Origin: Ceratobasidium sp. AG-K
Lineage: Eukaryota; Basidiomycota; Agaricomycetes; Cantharellales; Ceratobasidiaceae
DNA length: 64,000 bases
Assembly (NCBI GenBank): GCA_037039685.1
Contig: JAWNGF010000005.1
Location: 1,798,001-1,862,000 of the forward strand
Reading direction: 5' to 3'
Made by a program: the position numbers and the translations under genes. Shown here piece after piece: positions 1 through 11,721 of this stretch (its first letter is position 1; each line of letters starts with the position of its first letter). The notes under the pieces are model-generated. The model made no database searches. It saw nothing but the letters and a program-made list of their open reading frames with translations, and was not told where the DNA came from.

Positions 1-994
1 CGCGTTGAAGGAACGAGACGCAAACGAGCATACCATGGACCTTGCCTATTGGGTCTTGGTTAGTTGGAGTTGAAAAAAATCAAAGAAAGCGAGAGAAACG
101 TACCAAGAATCTGGACACCGGGGACAGAGCTAGAAGTCATTTTGGGTTGGAGGATAGTACAGGGAACGGTGCTTTCAGCGATACTCACATGAAGGCGGAC
201 GACAGGTATTTGTATCCCCGGAAGTTTCACATGACAAGTCCTTATTTCCGCCTACACCCGGTTGGCGGCACGTGCTCTGCTCCAGGCATGCCTAAAAGGG
301 GCATCCCGGTTTGGCATATTTGACCATAAGGGGCAATCCGCTTTGCGCCTACCCCACCTCCACCTCCTCAATTACGCTTTGACTGGCTCCGCTCGGCGCA
401 TCGCTATCTTGGCCCCGTCTCTTACCCACGCATGACGTGTGAGCACATTTTAGTGACCTGATTCCAGCTTTCCGGTGGACGGTTGCTAGACACTTGTCAC
501 TTCGATTCACACACTTTTCGACTCACACGTTCGGCTTCTCACTCGTTGTCTTGTCCCGGAAACACATAATCACATTTTTCTTGGCCGCCTATAATCTATT
601 GCAGGCTCCCTCGACCATTACATATAGTGCCGATACTTTCCTACGTGGTCTGATCAACGAACATGACCGCTCCTCCTCTCCTTGAGTCTCCACGGGCCTC
701 CGTTCGATACACTCGCGTAACTCTTTCGCTCAAGCCCTTGGAGTCCCGCCTTTCATATTTCGGATCTCAACCGGACTCGCCAGGAAATGTGCTCAGCTTT
801 TGTCATTCGCTCGCTCATGCTATTTTTTTTTTTGGGGGGGGGGGGTAATCAATTTTCGAGTCTCGCGCCTGGAGAGGATGTCGCGACTTGCTTCACCAAT
901 TGCAAATATATGACTAGACGGTTGCATTCTATGAGGTTGGTACACGATTGTTACAAGCTTCAGCGATATGTTTCAACAACCCAGCCGAGTTGGT
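1..994. other. Intergenic, no gene recognised
   Basis: No convincing coding exon was found on either strand. Short open frames here lack splice-supported continuation or a recognisable family. An unusual homopolymer junction, a run of T directly followed by a run of G, lies near 829-846. The right edge abuts the stop codon of the minus-strand NmrA-like gene. Confidence 0.5.
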
Positions 995-2190
995 TTACAA
1001 CGCGGCCGTAATCGGCTTAGGATCCCAGGCCGGGTACAAGCCATTGGAGAGAGGCTCAGGAACCTTGCTCCTTCCGAGAGCCGTTTCCCTCATCACAGCG
1101 CCCAAGATATCTCCTGGGTCTGCGGTGAGGCGGTCCTGGAGCTCTTGAACCGGGCGATACGTGACTTGGAGTTTGGTCTATAATTGCAACGGGTTTAGTG
1201 GGTTATCCGATAGCCATTGGTTTAGATATCAGCTGACCTTGTGCTTCTCTTCCCACAGTGCAACAACCTCATTGGCCGTCTTGAGATCTCCTTGAATTGA
1301 CAAGACCTTATCTTGTAGGTCGCTCACAGGGACATGACCAAATACGTACGTAAGATACCTAGCAGAGCAATTAATTAATAGGATTATTGCATGCGCACAT
1401 AACATACCGTGCAATGTCTTTCATGAGTGTCCACGTAATTTGCTCGTTTCCAGTTCCCCAAATATCGACCTTCTTATTTTCGAGGTCCCATCCCATAATC
1501 CTAGCGAGGGGCGGCATTTAGTCAGGGTGCACACCAACCACGTCAAAAATAAACTCACGGCACAAGGCAGTAATCGGGGAACAGGCCAGTTAAAATGACT
1601 AGAATCGGGATTTCGAGACTCTTTGCCAACTTGTGTAGATCTCGCTTGGCCTTGAAAGTGATCGTATCGTCCTTCTCGTCTCCCTCGAATGGCTACAATT
1701 CATATTTTAGTTCGCGGTTCTATAGTGAAAATCTCCCAGATGTCTTACGTCTCCAAACTCGCTTGGAATGAACAACTTGGCTCCAGCCGCTTTGGCTGCC
1801 CGCAGAAGTACCGGCTGCATGAGTTCCGTCGTGAGATGTCTTATATCTCCAAAACTTAGCCTACTGACCTGGCTGTCCGTAATCCCCGGTCCGTTTAGGG
1901 TCGACAACACAATGTCGACTCCTTTCAAAACTTCGGTCAACTCGGCTTCATCCTCGTAAGAGACACCATGCAGCGAAGCTCCACGGGCCTTGAACGACTG
2001 AACAATCGAACCATCAATCTACGAGGACAGTGAGTATATGCATGACCCTAAGCTTTATGGTTCAACCCACTGCCGATTTCCTCGTCAAGATGCGGATTTC
2101 GAATTGCCCGGATTTGAGCAGCTCATCGACAACATGCTTGCCGACATATCCGCTGGCTCCAGCAACTGCAATAACTTTGACGCCTGACAT
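995..2190 (-). CDS. NmrA-like / isoflavone reductase-type NAD(P)-binding protein
   Basis: I read six exons: 2190-2071, 2018-1749, 1692-1559, 1500-1408, 1358-1238 and 1177-995. They are joined by GT-AG introns and keep one frame, giving 306 residues, the usual size for the family. The N-terminus carries a Rossmann dinucleotide-binding motif, VAGASGYVGKHV (residues about 8-19), followed by the family's typical LSTLNGPG and FIPSEFGD segments. The last exon ends with a conserved C-terminal segment including PVQELQDRLTADPGD. Without that last splice the protein would stop early at position 1229. Members are NADPH-dependent reductases or NADP-sensing regulators in the cytosol; the substrate cannot be told. 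The start is the only ATG ahead of the Rossmann motif. No neighbour suggests a pathway. Confidence 0.88.
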
Positions 2191-3083
2191 TGAAATGGAT
2201 TTGAAGCAATGAGCAAGAGTAAGAGTGAGATGCTCCTTGGTTGCCCTGGTGCAAGCTCTTTATATATTCAAAACGTGTCTCGGTCTTATGAAGTGATATT
2301 GAGACTGGTGCGTTTACTCACTCATCAGATTGCTCGTCCCCGGACAGCACCGCCCGATTTATCCCCATAATCCGGACATGAGTGTCCGTACGCCGCACAT
2401 GTTTTATTCCATATGGGTACGAGCCCGGCCTGGTTATGGTAACCCCGGCTCATTACCAAATAATTTAGCCCAGATGCCCGATCAAGTTCTTGCCAGTGTG
2501 AGACCTGGCCGCTTGTGGATCTGAAAAGACGGATTATGTAACAGATTACCTTCAAATTTTAGTTCACTCCTCAATTATAAACGCGGTATTCAACACATTG
2601 TTGTGCTTAACCCGGGAGGCTACCACGTTGTACGCAAGTCGAGGTTAGCGCCGGCTCGCGTTCGCAGCAGAACAGCGCCGTAGGGATAATCGGAGAGGAA
2701 GTGACAGATATGTCACCAAGATCAGCGTGAACGCAAGATAGATCTTAGTCTACGATGCTACCCAGTCATAGGATGATTGAATGAGTGCAAGGCGAGATAT
2801 TCTAAAAAACGGTGAGCTTGGCAAAATAAGCGCCAGCTCCACCATTATATGGTGGTGCCCAACCTCCCTATCAGTTTTTGTAGGTGGCCTCAGACTATTT
2901 GAGGACTCAAAGAATTCATGATTGAGCGAGGTCTTTTGTATGATCTCGGCGCTCATCGTCCACGAGAATTAACCTAGTCGGTTGAAGCGAGCTAGTATAC
3001 ATGAGGAGCTAACACACATTGAAGATGTCAATATATGCATTTCCAAGCCGTTTCAGAAATACGTCAGCTGCGGTTAGTACCTC
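2191..3083. other. Intergenic between the NmrA-like gene and the BTB array
   Basis: This holds the presumed promoter of the NmrA-like gene, with a TATATA-like stretch near 2261, and the 3' flank of the first BTB gene. Open frames on both strands around 2325-2555 and 2750-2956 have no family resemblance and no splice-linked partners. I see no repeat or RNA gene. Confidence 0.45.
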
Positions 3084-4032
3084 CTAGCCACTGCTGGTAA
3101 ACACTCGGCCGTTTTTCGTCCACTCGCCAATTTTATTTCCGATTTCTTCGTCACTCCCCTGGGCACAATGGCGAAGCGTGGCAACCCTATTGTTGCAACA
3201 GCTGTTACAGCGCAATTGATAGTTGCAACACGAAGAAAGCGATGCCCCCCCCTCTCGGATGCGAAATATTAGGAGCACTCCGTCGACACCGATTTTTGTT
3301 GCTTCCTCAGTAGTAAGAGGCTCCTTACGTTGACATAGGCGTGTATATGCGGGAACAACCCAACCGTCAATGTTGAATTCCCTCGCAAAAACGATTTTGT
3401 CGGTATCACCCAGAACCTTCTCTGCTAGTGGCAAGAGGTACGCTCGAAGATCGACAAAGCTCCACATGTTGGCGAGCCGGAATGCAGGAATTATAAGGGA
3501 TGCTTCGGGATCGGGCTGGTATGTCGAGAAATGACTGGGGAAGACCAAGCAAGTTCTGATCATTCTGTACTAATGCCTTGGAATAGACGAAAGCACCAAA
3601 CTTACGTGGCATACAGAACGGTGAGCAGGCACTCAAAATCAGAGGCAGAAACACCTTCCAGCTTGATGGGGTTATCTGTAGAGGAACCCTCGGCAGGTTT
3701 TCCTTCCTGCTTTGCCTGATCTGCGATGGCGAACATGTCCGAAAATGTTTCTGACTTGATGAGCTGATACTTGTGCACATTGAATTGGATGTTTTCAACC
3801 TAGATGACTTGTGTTAGTTCCTGCTACGAAACGAGCCAATATTCATCCAATACCTGAATCACTACCAGTGTATTATCGAAGAAAAACTTAGAATGTTTGA
3901 TGATAGGCGCAACTTTGTCACCACTATCTATAGTTGTTGCAACGGAGACACCAGTCAACCTATGCCAAACCTCAATTGTGATACATAAGGCATACCAGCG
4001 GCCCCTTTGATAACTGCAGTGGTTTCCGACAT
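3084..4032 (-). CDS. BTB/POZ domain protein, array member A
   Basis: Four exons give about 251 residues: a tiny first exon beginning MSETTAVIKG, a 74-nt exon ending LVVIQ, a 194-nt exon with the BTB core FNVHKYQLIKSETFSDMF and ASDFECLLTVLYA, and a 451-nt final exon (from 3534) with LIIPAFRLANMWSF and DKIVFAREFNID. BTB domains form dimers and often serve as Cullin-3 substrate adaptors; here only the BTB fold and a helical C-terminal half are visible, with no Kelch, MATH or ankyrin repeats. The C-terminal linker is cysteine-rich (SSCCNYQLRCNSCCNN). It is the leftmost array member. About 26 nt upstream of the ATG is a weaker copy of the upstream block shared with members B, M, P and Q. Confidence 0.8.
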
Positions 4033-4057
4033 GATATAAGAAATCTTAGATGTGAGG

Positions 4058-4142
4058 CTATGGTTGGCGGGTAATAACGGAGCTGCCACTGGGCGAAGTT
4101 ATAGCCACATCAATCGATTGGCGCCCATGATCACGTTGGTTG
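4058..4142 (-). promoter_or_regulatory. Weak copy of the class II upstream block, member A
   Basis: This segment resembles blocks just upstream of members B, M, P, Q and pseudogene G. It keeps GCCACTGGGCGAAG and a CAATCGATTGGCGC-like core, but is more diverged than the others. Its place directly before the start suggests 5' UTR or core promoter. It may simply be inherited from duplication. Confidence 0.4.
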
Positions 4143-4493
4143 ATCTAAGGTGTTCCTTTCACCCGTGCGATGCCCACGCTTACCTGGCTGCTTCGCTAAC
4201 GGAGGGCGATCCTTCTTCAAGGTGTTGGACGACTCCTTCGGCAACTGAAACCCACTTAACCAAGCGCTGCAGCGAATGTTTGATATAACCAGGGCGGGTC
4301 GTTAAGTTTACCGTTGATCCAACACTTGCACCTCGTCGAGAAAACATATTATAATTGGAACCACTGGCACCAAGGGAGTATAGACTTAATTTCGATACCT
4401 GGCTTCAGGATGTCTGGGCGATGTCGACGCTGAATCCACCCTTGAGGGAAGAATTAGGAGTGGATACCTCCGTTCCTGGGAAGAAAAGGTTTT

Positions 4494-5443
4494 TCACTTG
4501 GAACTATTTGTAAATACACCATGGTTCTTAACCCAAGTAGTAACTGTGTCGCTAATGCTGTCACTGCTTGTGAGAGTCGGTTTAAACAGTCGCGCACAAT
4601 CTTCGCAGCAATACCTGAATGTTAGAAGTCTCCCACTTGTATTACCGCTGCAAGAGTGCGTAGTGGCATCGGCGGGTATGGTGTACTTTACCTCCCGTGC
4701 GCGAGCGATTAGAAGCACTCCATCTACCCCGGTTTTCCTCGCCTCCTCGCTATCCAGAGGTTCTTTGCGTTCGCACAATCTGATGTAAGCTGGAACGGTC
4801 CAACTGTCCAAACCCAACTCCTGCGCGAAAACGATCTTGTCGACATCACTGAGGAACCTCTCCGCCAATGGGAGCAAGTTTTTCCGAATGTCCGCGAAGT
4901 TCCACATATTTGCTAGTCGAAACGCAGGGATTATGAGTGATGCGTCGGGTTCGGACTGATCGCCAGAGAAACGCCTGTTAAAGTAAACTACGTGTTTAGC
5001 ACCGATAATTAGCCCCGAATTCACGATGCCAAACGTACCCTGCGTACAGAACTGTGAGGAGGCATTCAAAATCCGAGGCGGAAACGCCTTCCATCTTGAT
5101 AGGATGGTAATTGGAGGACCCTTCAACGGGTTTCCCCTCCGTCTTTGCTTGCTCGGCTAGTGCGAACATATCTGTAAAAGTTTCGGATTTAAGAAGCTGG
5201 TACTTGTGAACCTTGAACAGCACATCCTCGATCTGAATTATTTTGGTTGAATGCAAGCTAACGCAAGAAAGAGCTGGATGTGCACACCTGGATCACTACC
5301 AGAGTATCGTCAAAGAAGAACTTAGAATGGTTGACGAGCGGTGCAGATCCACCGGGATCTAGCCTGTTGAGGTGGCGAATGAGCATCAGTCTCTTGAGTA
5401 ATTAGCTACGAGGCTCACCATTAGGTGGTTGCGAAATTGGCAT
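4494..5443 (-). CDS. BTB/POZ domain protein, array member B
   Basis: Four exons give about 256 residues. The first exon (ATG at 5443) encodes MPISQPPN and splices to a short exon with NHSKFFFDDTLVVIQ. The BTB core exon carries FKVHKYQLLKSETFTDMF. The final exon (4974-4494) carries LIIPAFRLANMWNFADI, DKIVFAQELGLDSW and a cysteine-containing tail (SCSGNTSG, YCCEDCARLF). Exon sizes, including the 194-nt BTB exon, match the other members. It follows member A in the same direction. Its upstream sequence is collinear with that of pseudogene G at about 11.7 kb, so B and G appear to be duplicate copies. Confidence 0.82.
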
Positions 5444-5472
5444 CGGTTTTCCGAAAGAATAGGTAAAACGGA

Positions 5473-5640
5473 AGATGTGGTTCAATGAAGGTTACCACCG
5501 GATCGATTAGTCCCGTACCATGTGATTGGTGGGTGAATAATATGATAAGCAAAGCCCCCTCACACCCGGTACGGCAAAGGAATGGATTATTTACATATGT
5601 CTATCCTACACTGGATCCAGGCTTGAGTACTCTGAGCGCT
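5473..5640 (-). promoter_or_regulatory. Class II upstream block, member B
   Basis: Beginning about 30 nt before the ATG, this region contains a CCACCAATCACAT stretch (minus strand; CCAAT-box-like) and an ACTAATCGATCCGGTGG core. Both recur upstream of members M, P, Q and G. Similarity to the G upstream region continues to about 5640, including the ACACCCGGTAC and CTACACTGGATCC segments. Confidence 0.55.
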
Positions 5641-6494
5641 CGTGCGACCATGGTATAACGTGCGCGTTCAAGACACGGACTGACAATGCCACCAAGTTGT
5701 GATTATGGCACGATCATTCGTACATCGCCCACGCCCGGACATCGCATAAAAACGCACGAACACCAAGTGCTGCACGAATTATAACCTATCAGGCTGTCTG
5801 GCCAAATGTTGCCGCTCGCTACTCACTGGCGTTAGGCGTCCCGGCGACGCCGACCTCCTCTGCCTCTGCCCCTCTCCTGGTAGTTCTGTCGAATGCTATT
5901 GGGTTCTTTCCTATTTCCATGGCTCCAAATCCATCGGTTTGGCAGGTGGTCTTGTCATCATCGTCCCCGACCGGTGCATCACTGGCCGACCCGTCCTAGT
6001 CAATTCCTCTTCCGAGCCAGGCTCCCAAAGTTCCAGGAAATTAACCGCCAGACATCCAAGCTGCAGACTCGCCTATTTCAGGATATGTCGGAGATGGTGT
6101 CTCGCAAGGAATGAGAGTAAGGAACCACTACAAGCGACAATGTCTTCGGGTGGCAAATTGGAGGTTGACTTCATGGCCCCGATCATGACATTGCTTCCGA
6201 GCCGCACCAGCGCTTAGTCTCGTAGCATCTTTTGGATAGCGCCCGTCAATCCCAAGTGGCTATCTAAGATTGGAGCTGCCAGTCCCCTCGGCCTTTGTTC
6301 AAACGGTCCAGATGCCACCGAGGAATGTGACTGATATCGAGTCGCGAAGTGAGTCCTTTTAATCCCAGCATTCTCCAATGGGAACTGATTGGGCCGTATC
6401 TCAGAGTCCATTGCTGCCGACAGTATGTTCCACACTCAATTACTCAGAATGCTGGTACCAATGTAAACTGTTTGTTCGCTTCGGCTGGTTCCAG
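5641..6494. repeat. Non-coding segment duplicated at about 12.0-12.7 kb
   Basis: No intact gene is seen. Stretches such as GCATCACTGGCC, TCTTCGGGTGGCAAA and ATTGCTTCCGAGCC recur in the same order at about 12.2-12.5 kb, and both copies lead directly into a plus-strand BTB gene (C here, D there). The similarity is interrupted and has stop codons in all frames, so it reads as an ancient duplicated flank or a dead gene. Confidence 0.5.
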
Positions 6495-7363
6495 AAGTAC
6501 CTGCGCCTATTTCCAACCATCCAAAGTTCTTCTTCGATGACAGGCTGGTCGTCATCCAAGTAAGCACATCTACTTCCTATGACGGATCGCGACTAAGCAT
6601 AAAATCTCAGATCGAGAATGTACGGTTCAACGTACACAAGTATCAACTTATCAAGTCCAAAACCTTCACCGACCTATTCGCCGCGGCAGGACAGGCGGAG
6701 GCTAGGGGGGAACCCCTCGTGGGTTCTATCGACAACCCTATCAAGCTGGAGGGCTTTTCTGCTTCAGACTTCGAAAACCTTCTCACTGTTCTATATGCAG
6801 AGTAAGTTTATTATTCATCCCATTAGTGAATATGCAAGTGTTGAGAACTATCTCTGCCCTCGTCTCCCAGTTATTTCTCCGACCATCACCCCCAAACCAA
6901 CGCTTCGCTCATTGTTCCTGCGTTCCGACTTGCAAACATATTGAAATTCTCAGCTCTTCGCGCTCATCTTATGCGGCTCGCCAGAAAGGTCCTCGGCGAT
7001 GTTGACAAGATTGTGTTAGCGAGGGAGTTTGACATCAAGGAATGGCTTGTTCCTTCCCATGTGAACCTGTGCCAACGTTCCGCCCCTCTTACCACCGCCG
7101 AGGCGACAAAACTAGGTATCCACAGCCTCTTGATGATATCTATTTTACGTCAAGACTTTCCCCCCAAAAAGAGTTCCACCACTACACCAATTTGCTCTGG
7201 TGCATATTGTTCCAAGTGTGGCAATTACCACTCGCCAGACAACCACTGCGTGGGCTGTAGCATACATTCGGATACCTCCAATCTTAGGCCTGCAAAAAGT
7301 ACAGGAACAATGCAGGAAAGGCTGAACGAGTGGGTCAGAAACGGATGTGAATTCAAGACTTGA
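6495..7363 (+). CDS. BTB/POZ domain protein, array member C (5' end unresolved)
   Basis: Three exons are clear: about 6495-6559 (ending NHPKFFFDDRLVVIQ), 6611-6801 (BTB core FNVHKYQLIKSKTFTDLF) and 6871-7363 (LIVPAFRLANILKF, DKIVLAREFDIKEW, then a cysteine cluster YCSKCGNYH and NHCVGCS). The core exon is one codon shorter than the usual 194 nt. The frame is closed by a TAA above the first exon and no ATG was found in phase, so the true first exon is missing, unusual or lost. Member D is its closest relative in the window. It runs convergently toward member E. It may be functional, but the lack of a start leaves that open. Confidence 0.68.
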
Positions 7364-8073
7364 GCCAGAGCTCGAGCTAAGTGATGTAATTAATACATAT
7401 GTGGTCTTCCCAAGATGTCAATACATATACGAACCGATTCACCTTCACATAAATAACGCCCTATGCAAACCGCAATAACATGCGTGCCGCACAGCGTGGA
7501 ATCACTTTTGACATTGAAGAATTTTACATGGATATTAATTGACTAACCCTGTTCCCTCATCAGCCATAGGAGTACTAGTCATTAGCAATAATCACCAATC
7601 CCGCAAACCATCCTCGCGTTCCAGGATCCTGGCACACACCTGAGCACTCGTCGTACTATGCGCGTCCCCACCCACAGGTGATCGTATAACCCTATGTCTA
7701 ACCATTACCCAGCTCTACATAAGCGTGTCGAAGGGTAAGCCAACCTAATATATATCATTATTTACCGTGAACGATACGCGCCTGAACATGCGATGTGCTT
7801 GATTATGCTTATAATCAGCAACCGATGACTGATTGCAAAGGCATGGATTGCGTGCTACGTTGGAACAAGATAGGTACAGTCGTACCTGTTGACTTGACAC
7901 CTGCACACTCGCAACTTCCTCGGGGTAACTCAATTGCCCAAATATCGTGCGGGCACGTCAGAATTGACGTGAAATTTCCACCATCAGCTTGCAAGTCAAC
8001 AGGTATGAGTCGTACGACTGTTGTGGTCAATTGGAAAGTACCCTGCCAAGAAGAGCTAATAAAGCGCAATATT
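7364..8073. other. Intergenic between convergent BTB genes C and E
   Basis: No gene is seen. Frames around 7795-8234 that look long lie partly on the antisense of member E. The region holds an imperfect inverted repeat: CAGTCGTACCTGTTGACTTG near 7877-7896 matches the complement of about 7992-8020, with a 9-nt insertion. Confidence 0.5.
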
Positions 8074-8969
8074 CTATGTGTATATACAGTTATTTTCAAC
8101 CCACTTATTGATTTTACCCAGAATTGTAGCGTCCGGGCGGCGAGTCGTGTCCGTGGATTGAGAACAACACGAGCAATGACCAGATCCATAGTTATTTCCT
8201 CCATATGAATATCCATAATTATTACGTCCAACATTGCAGTAAGTTGAGACGCCAGAACAATTTTGCGATTGGCTGTTAGGGCTAGTGCTTGGATCGGAAG
8301 GTGGAAATTCTTCTCGGATAAGCGATATCATCAAAACACTGTCAATGCCAAGTTTCTTAGCTTCCATTATGCTAAGATGTTCAAGACGTTGGCACAGGTT
8401 GGCATGGGCCTGGGAAAGCCAATCCTTGATGTTAAACTCCCTCGCAAACACAATCTTGTCAACATCATCAAGCTCCTTCTCCGCGAGTGGTAGAAGGCAA
8501 GCGTGAAGGTCCGAGAAGTTCCACAGCTTTGCAAGTCGGAACGCAGGAATAATAAGAGATGCTTTCGGTTCGGTTTTCTGAGTAGAGAAGGGACTAGCAA
8601 AATAAATACAAGCGTTGTAATCAATATTTGGATCGTATTCGGCCAAGAAATAATGTGCTTACTTTGCGTAAAGAACGGTCAGAAGGCACTCAAAGTCCAA
8701 GGCAGAAACTCCTTCCATCATGATCGGGTTCTCAAGGGAAGAGCCTTCAATAGGTTCCCCTTCTGTCCCTCCTTTCTTGGCCCTATTAAGTATATCTACG
8801 AATGTTTCGGATTTCATGAGCTGATATTTGTGTACTTTGAATCGCACATTCTCGATCTGCATATTGTATCAGGCTGTAAGATATCGAGGAGCTATGCAGG
8901 CAGGCTCACTTGAATGGCTACGAGAGAATCGTCAAAGCAGAAGGTAGGATGATTGACAGGCGCGGGCAT
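8074..8969 (-). CDS. BTB/POZ domain protein, array member E
   Basis: Three exons, 8969-8910, 8856-8663 and 8593-8074, give 257 residues. Exon 1 starts at MPAPVNHPTFCFDD with no separate tiny leader exon, a layout shared with members N and K. The BTB core has FKVHKYQLMKSETFVDIL and ALDFECLLTVLYA. The last exon has LIIPAFRLAKLWNF, DKIVFAREFNIKDW, then a Gly/Asn/Tyr-rich linker with cysteines (NCSGVSTYC, GHCSCC) and the closing KWVENNCIYT. It is convergent with member C and is most similar in its tail to member H. The upstream region carries the class I block. Confidence 0.86.
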
Positions 8970-9133
8970 GTTCCTACATATTTGACAAGAGGGGTTTGTT
9001 ATTAGTATCGAGAGTGTCAGATACAAGGCATATTACCAACTAGATGAGGTTGAGGTGTGTGTGGCTGTAATCGAAGTCCGCTACGAAACAACCTGAGATC
9101 GACGTCGATATCAGTCGGGTGTGACAATGTGTT

Positions 9134-9240
9134 TGCCACCAGGTTGGCGTTACAGTCGTTTCACATCAGTCGGCGCTTGTAACGGTGGATCAGCGTATAT
9201 GCGTGTATATGCGTCAAGGTCCACCCATCTGGCCGCACAA
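9134..9240 (-). promoter_or_regulatory. Class I upstream block, member E
   Basis: About 165 nt before the ATG, this segment includes GGTTGGCGTTACAG and TATATGCG repeats. The same order of motifs appears upstream of member N (24849-24960), and upstream of member K split by a transposon. Conservation outside coding exons suggests a shared promoter region, though recent duplication alone could explain it. Confidence 0.5.
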
Positions 9241-9666
9241 TGTGCACCGGATCTCAATATCACCGTAGAACCGAATCCGTGAAACCATTTTTTTTCATTC
9301 ATATTGGGGCTATGACACACATTCCTCAATAGATTGAGTCATGCAATACACTCCCGAAATAATTCTTGACTATGCTTACGCGATGTGTTGGCAATCTCCG
9401 ACTTGATATTGGGGGCGCAGACTCGTCCGGGACTGCAGTAACAAGTTTTTGCTTTTGCTTTTGTTCATGCTTTCTCACTTTTGTCCATGTCTTGCATAAC
9501 GGTGTGGTTGAAAGGTACAAGGCTGGGAATTGAAACAAAATAACAATAGTGGACATTGAAGACAAATACATGTATCAATATAATTGTTTAGGGAGTTTCA
9601 AGGGGATTTGTTTATAAGGAGCCACAAAACTACAGTTTGGAGAGCCTGCAAGGATCTTTGACGTTT
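9241..9666. other. Intergenic between members E and F
   Basis: No gene is seen. The open frame at 9326-9571 on the minus strand has no family features and contains a low-complexity KQKQK stretch. There is a short T tract near 9290. Confidence 0.4.
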
Positions 9667-10629
9667 TCATAATGTAAGTGTGCAATTATTTTCCACCCAC
9701 TTCTTGACTTTGTCATTGATTGTTTTAGTAATGACCCTGGATGGAAGGTGGGTTGTATTGGATGGTCGAACACACCCAACGCAATGCTCATAACGCTGGA
9801 GGTGGGGCTGACCAAATGCAGTAGGTGTGTAACTGGCGATGCCGGAGCAGTCTGGAGGCGGTTCGGGGCGGCTCGAAGGCGGGAATTCTTCACGTATCCG
9901 CGATATCATCAAGATACTCTCGAGGTCAAGCTTTCTCGCCTCTTCTATGGCGAGTGGTTGAAGGCGTTTACATAAATTCACGTGGGCCTGGGTGAGCCAG
10001 TCTTTGAGATCGAACTCCCTCGCAAAAACAATCTTGTCGACGTCGTTAAGCACTTTCTCGGCAAGCGGTAGAAGATGAGCACAAAGGTCAGAAAAGTTCC
10101 ACATATTTGCAAGTCGAAAACTGGAAATAAGGAGGGGCGCTTCTGGCGTTGGTTGTCGCGTGGAGAATTGTCTAAAACAAGTAGGGGGTAGTTTATTAAT
10201 AATAAGGAGTTGACCTGTACAGTAAGAGTAGACTCACCTAGCGTACAGCACTGTCAACAGCGCCTCAAAGTCTGAGGCGGATACGCCTTGGATTACAATT
10301 GGATAATCGGGTGAGGACCCCTCCACAGCCTCACGTTTGTCCGAATCTGGGATGCTGAACATGTCGCGGAACGTCTCGGACTCGATGAGCTGGTATTTAT
10401 GAACGTTGAACAGGGTGTCCTCAACCTAGCCGGAATAAGAGTGTCAGCTAAATTTTACTGGCAACCATCGTACCTGTATAGCCACAAGGCCATCTTCGAA
10501 GTAGAACTTGGAATGACGCTTGAGGGGTTGGGGGGGCTTTTCGTCCGCCAATACTCTGGCTAATTGACCCGAGGGAATCAGTCCATCGTTGGAGCGCCCG
10601 GTTACTCTGAAACTTACTGCTCGGGACAT
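9667..10629 (-). CDS. BTB/POZ domain protein, array member F
   Basis: Three exons, 10629-10474, 10425-10238 and 10171-9667, give about 282 residues. The first exon is longer than in other members and ends RHSKFYFEDGLVAIQ. The BTB exon is 188 nt, six shorter than the usual 194, as in member L, and encodes FNVHKYQLIESETFRDMF. The last exon has RLANMWNF, DKIVFAREFDLKDW, a linker with CSG and EHCVGC, and KKWVENNCTLTL. F and L form a subgroup (FYF in place of FFF, 188-nt exon). The ATG at 10629 is in frame with no competing splice. Confidence 0.82.
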
Positions 10630-11129
10630 TGCAGTATCCTTTCTCTGTCGACATCAAGAAACCCTTTTCCAATGTGGGTGGCTGAGGAAAAGATTTTAGG
10701 GATCTCCGTCACATCGAGGCTTAAGTAGCCACTTTGCATTGATAAGCGCCGCCCTCGTGACTGGTCCACCTCGTCATGGGAATCCTGTCGGGCCGGCAGA
10801 CCAGACATGGCTTGTACTTTGGCTTCCTGCATCCGCTCTTTTTTCGTTCGTTTTGAGGGCTCCGACTAATCAATATCGAGCGAACTAGCATTAACCCCTT
10901 CCCCCCAACGGCGACTCAATCGGGGTGTGCCATAGGCCTCACTCAGACATCGCGACCTACCATCCCGTTTCCGAACACATCAGAAAAACCTGATTCCTCG
11001 AGCTCTGTAACTGGCCTGGGGATGTTACAGAGCACTCAGGAGCGCCAGGGGCCAAATGGAATTTCGCTGACGCATCCACGGAGACCGCCATTGCGGAGGG
11101 CATTTGTATTTTGGGCCAGTATAGATCAT
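10630..11129. other. Intergenic upstream of member F
   Basis: No coding exon is recognised. The segment carries the presumed promoter of F and the 3' side of degraded member G. A frame at 10614-10832 overlaps the F start region and is unlikely to be real. Confidence 0.4.
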
Positions 11130-11662
11130 TACGTTGAATACAATGCTGTTAACCATGATGGTAAATACATGACCATTCTTCATCCTGTCGTCGATTATAT
11201 TTCCAATGTCTGCGTCGCTCCCCGAGCGCGATGGCGAAGCGTGGTAACGCCGCGGGCGCGACAATTGTTGTACCCCCTCTCAAAGACGAAATAATAGCAG
11301 CGCTCCGTCAGCACCAAACTTCGTTGCTTTTTGATTCGTGAACGGCTTCTTGCGTTGGCACGACCGAGTTTTCGGCGTCAAACTCCCTGCGAGGATGGTT
11401 TCATCAACGTCGTCGAGAACCTTCTCCGCAAGCGGGACGATGTGTGCTGGAAGGCCAGCAAAGCTCTGCATGTTTGCTAGCCGAAATGCAGGAACTATGA
11501 ATGATGCTTTGGGTTCTGACTAATAACTAGAGAAATACCTGGGATTTACCCCTAATCAGCGATGCCAAACATACTCTGCGTACAGAACCGTGAGGATGTA
11601 CTTCAAGTCCGAGACGGAAATGCCCTTGATCTTGATAGGATACTGAGAGATTAACTACAAAA
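11130..11662 (-). pseudogene. Degraded BTB gene, array member G
   Basis: Pieces match the family in order. A partial BTB exon near 11575-11660 reads PIKIKGISVSDL and ILTVLYAE. A damaged helical segment (11471-11280) resembles PLAEKVLDDVD but lacks several residues before SCQRKKPFTNQKATKFG and stops early. A tail in another frame matches member A's ending, with GSDADIGNIID and KNGHVF. The N-terminal half of the BTB core, including the VHKYQL motif, is absent. The frame changes and deletion make it non-functional as a BTB protein. It keeps the class II upstream block, so it is probably a dead duplicate of an A/B-type gene. Confidence 0.75.
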
Positions 11663-11721
11663 CTCAATACCTGTTGATCCGGAAACTAGCGTTGTTTTTC
11701 AAGATAGCCAGCGAAACAAAA

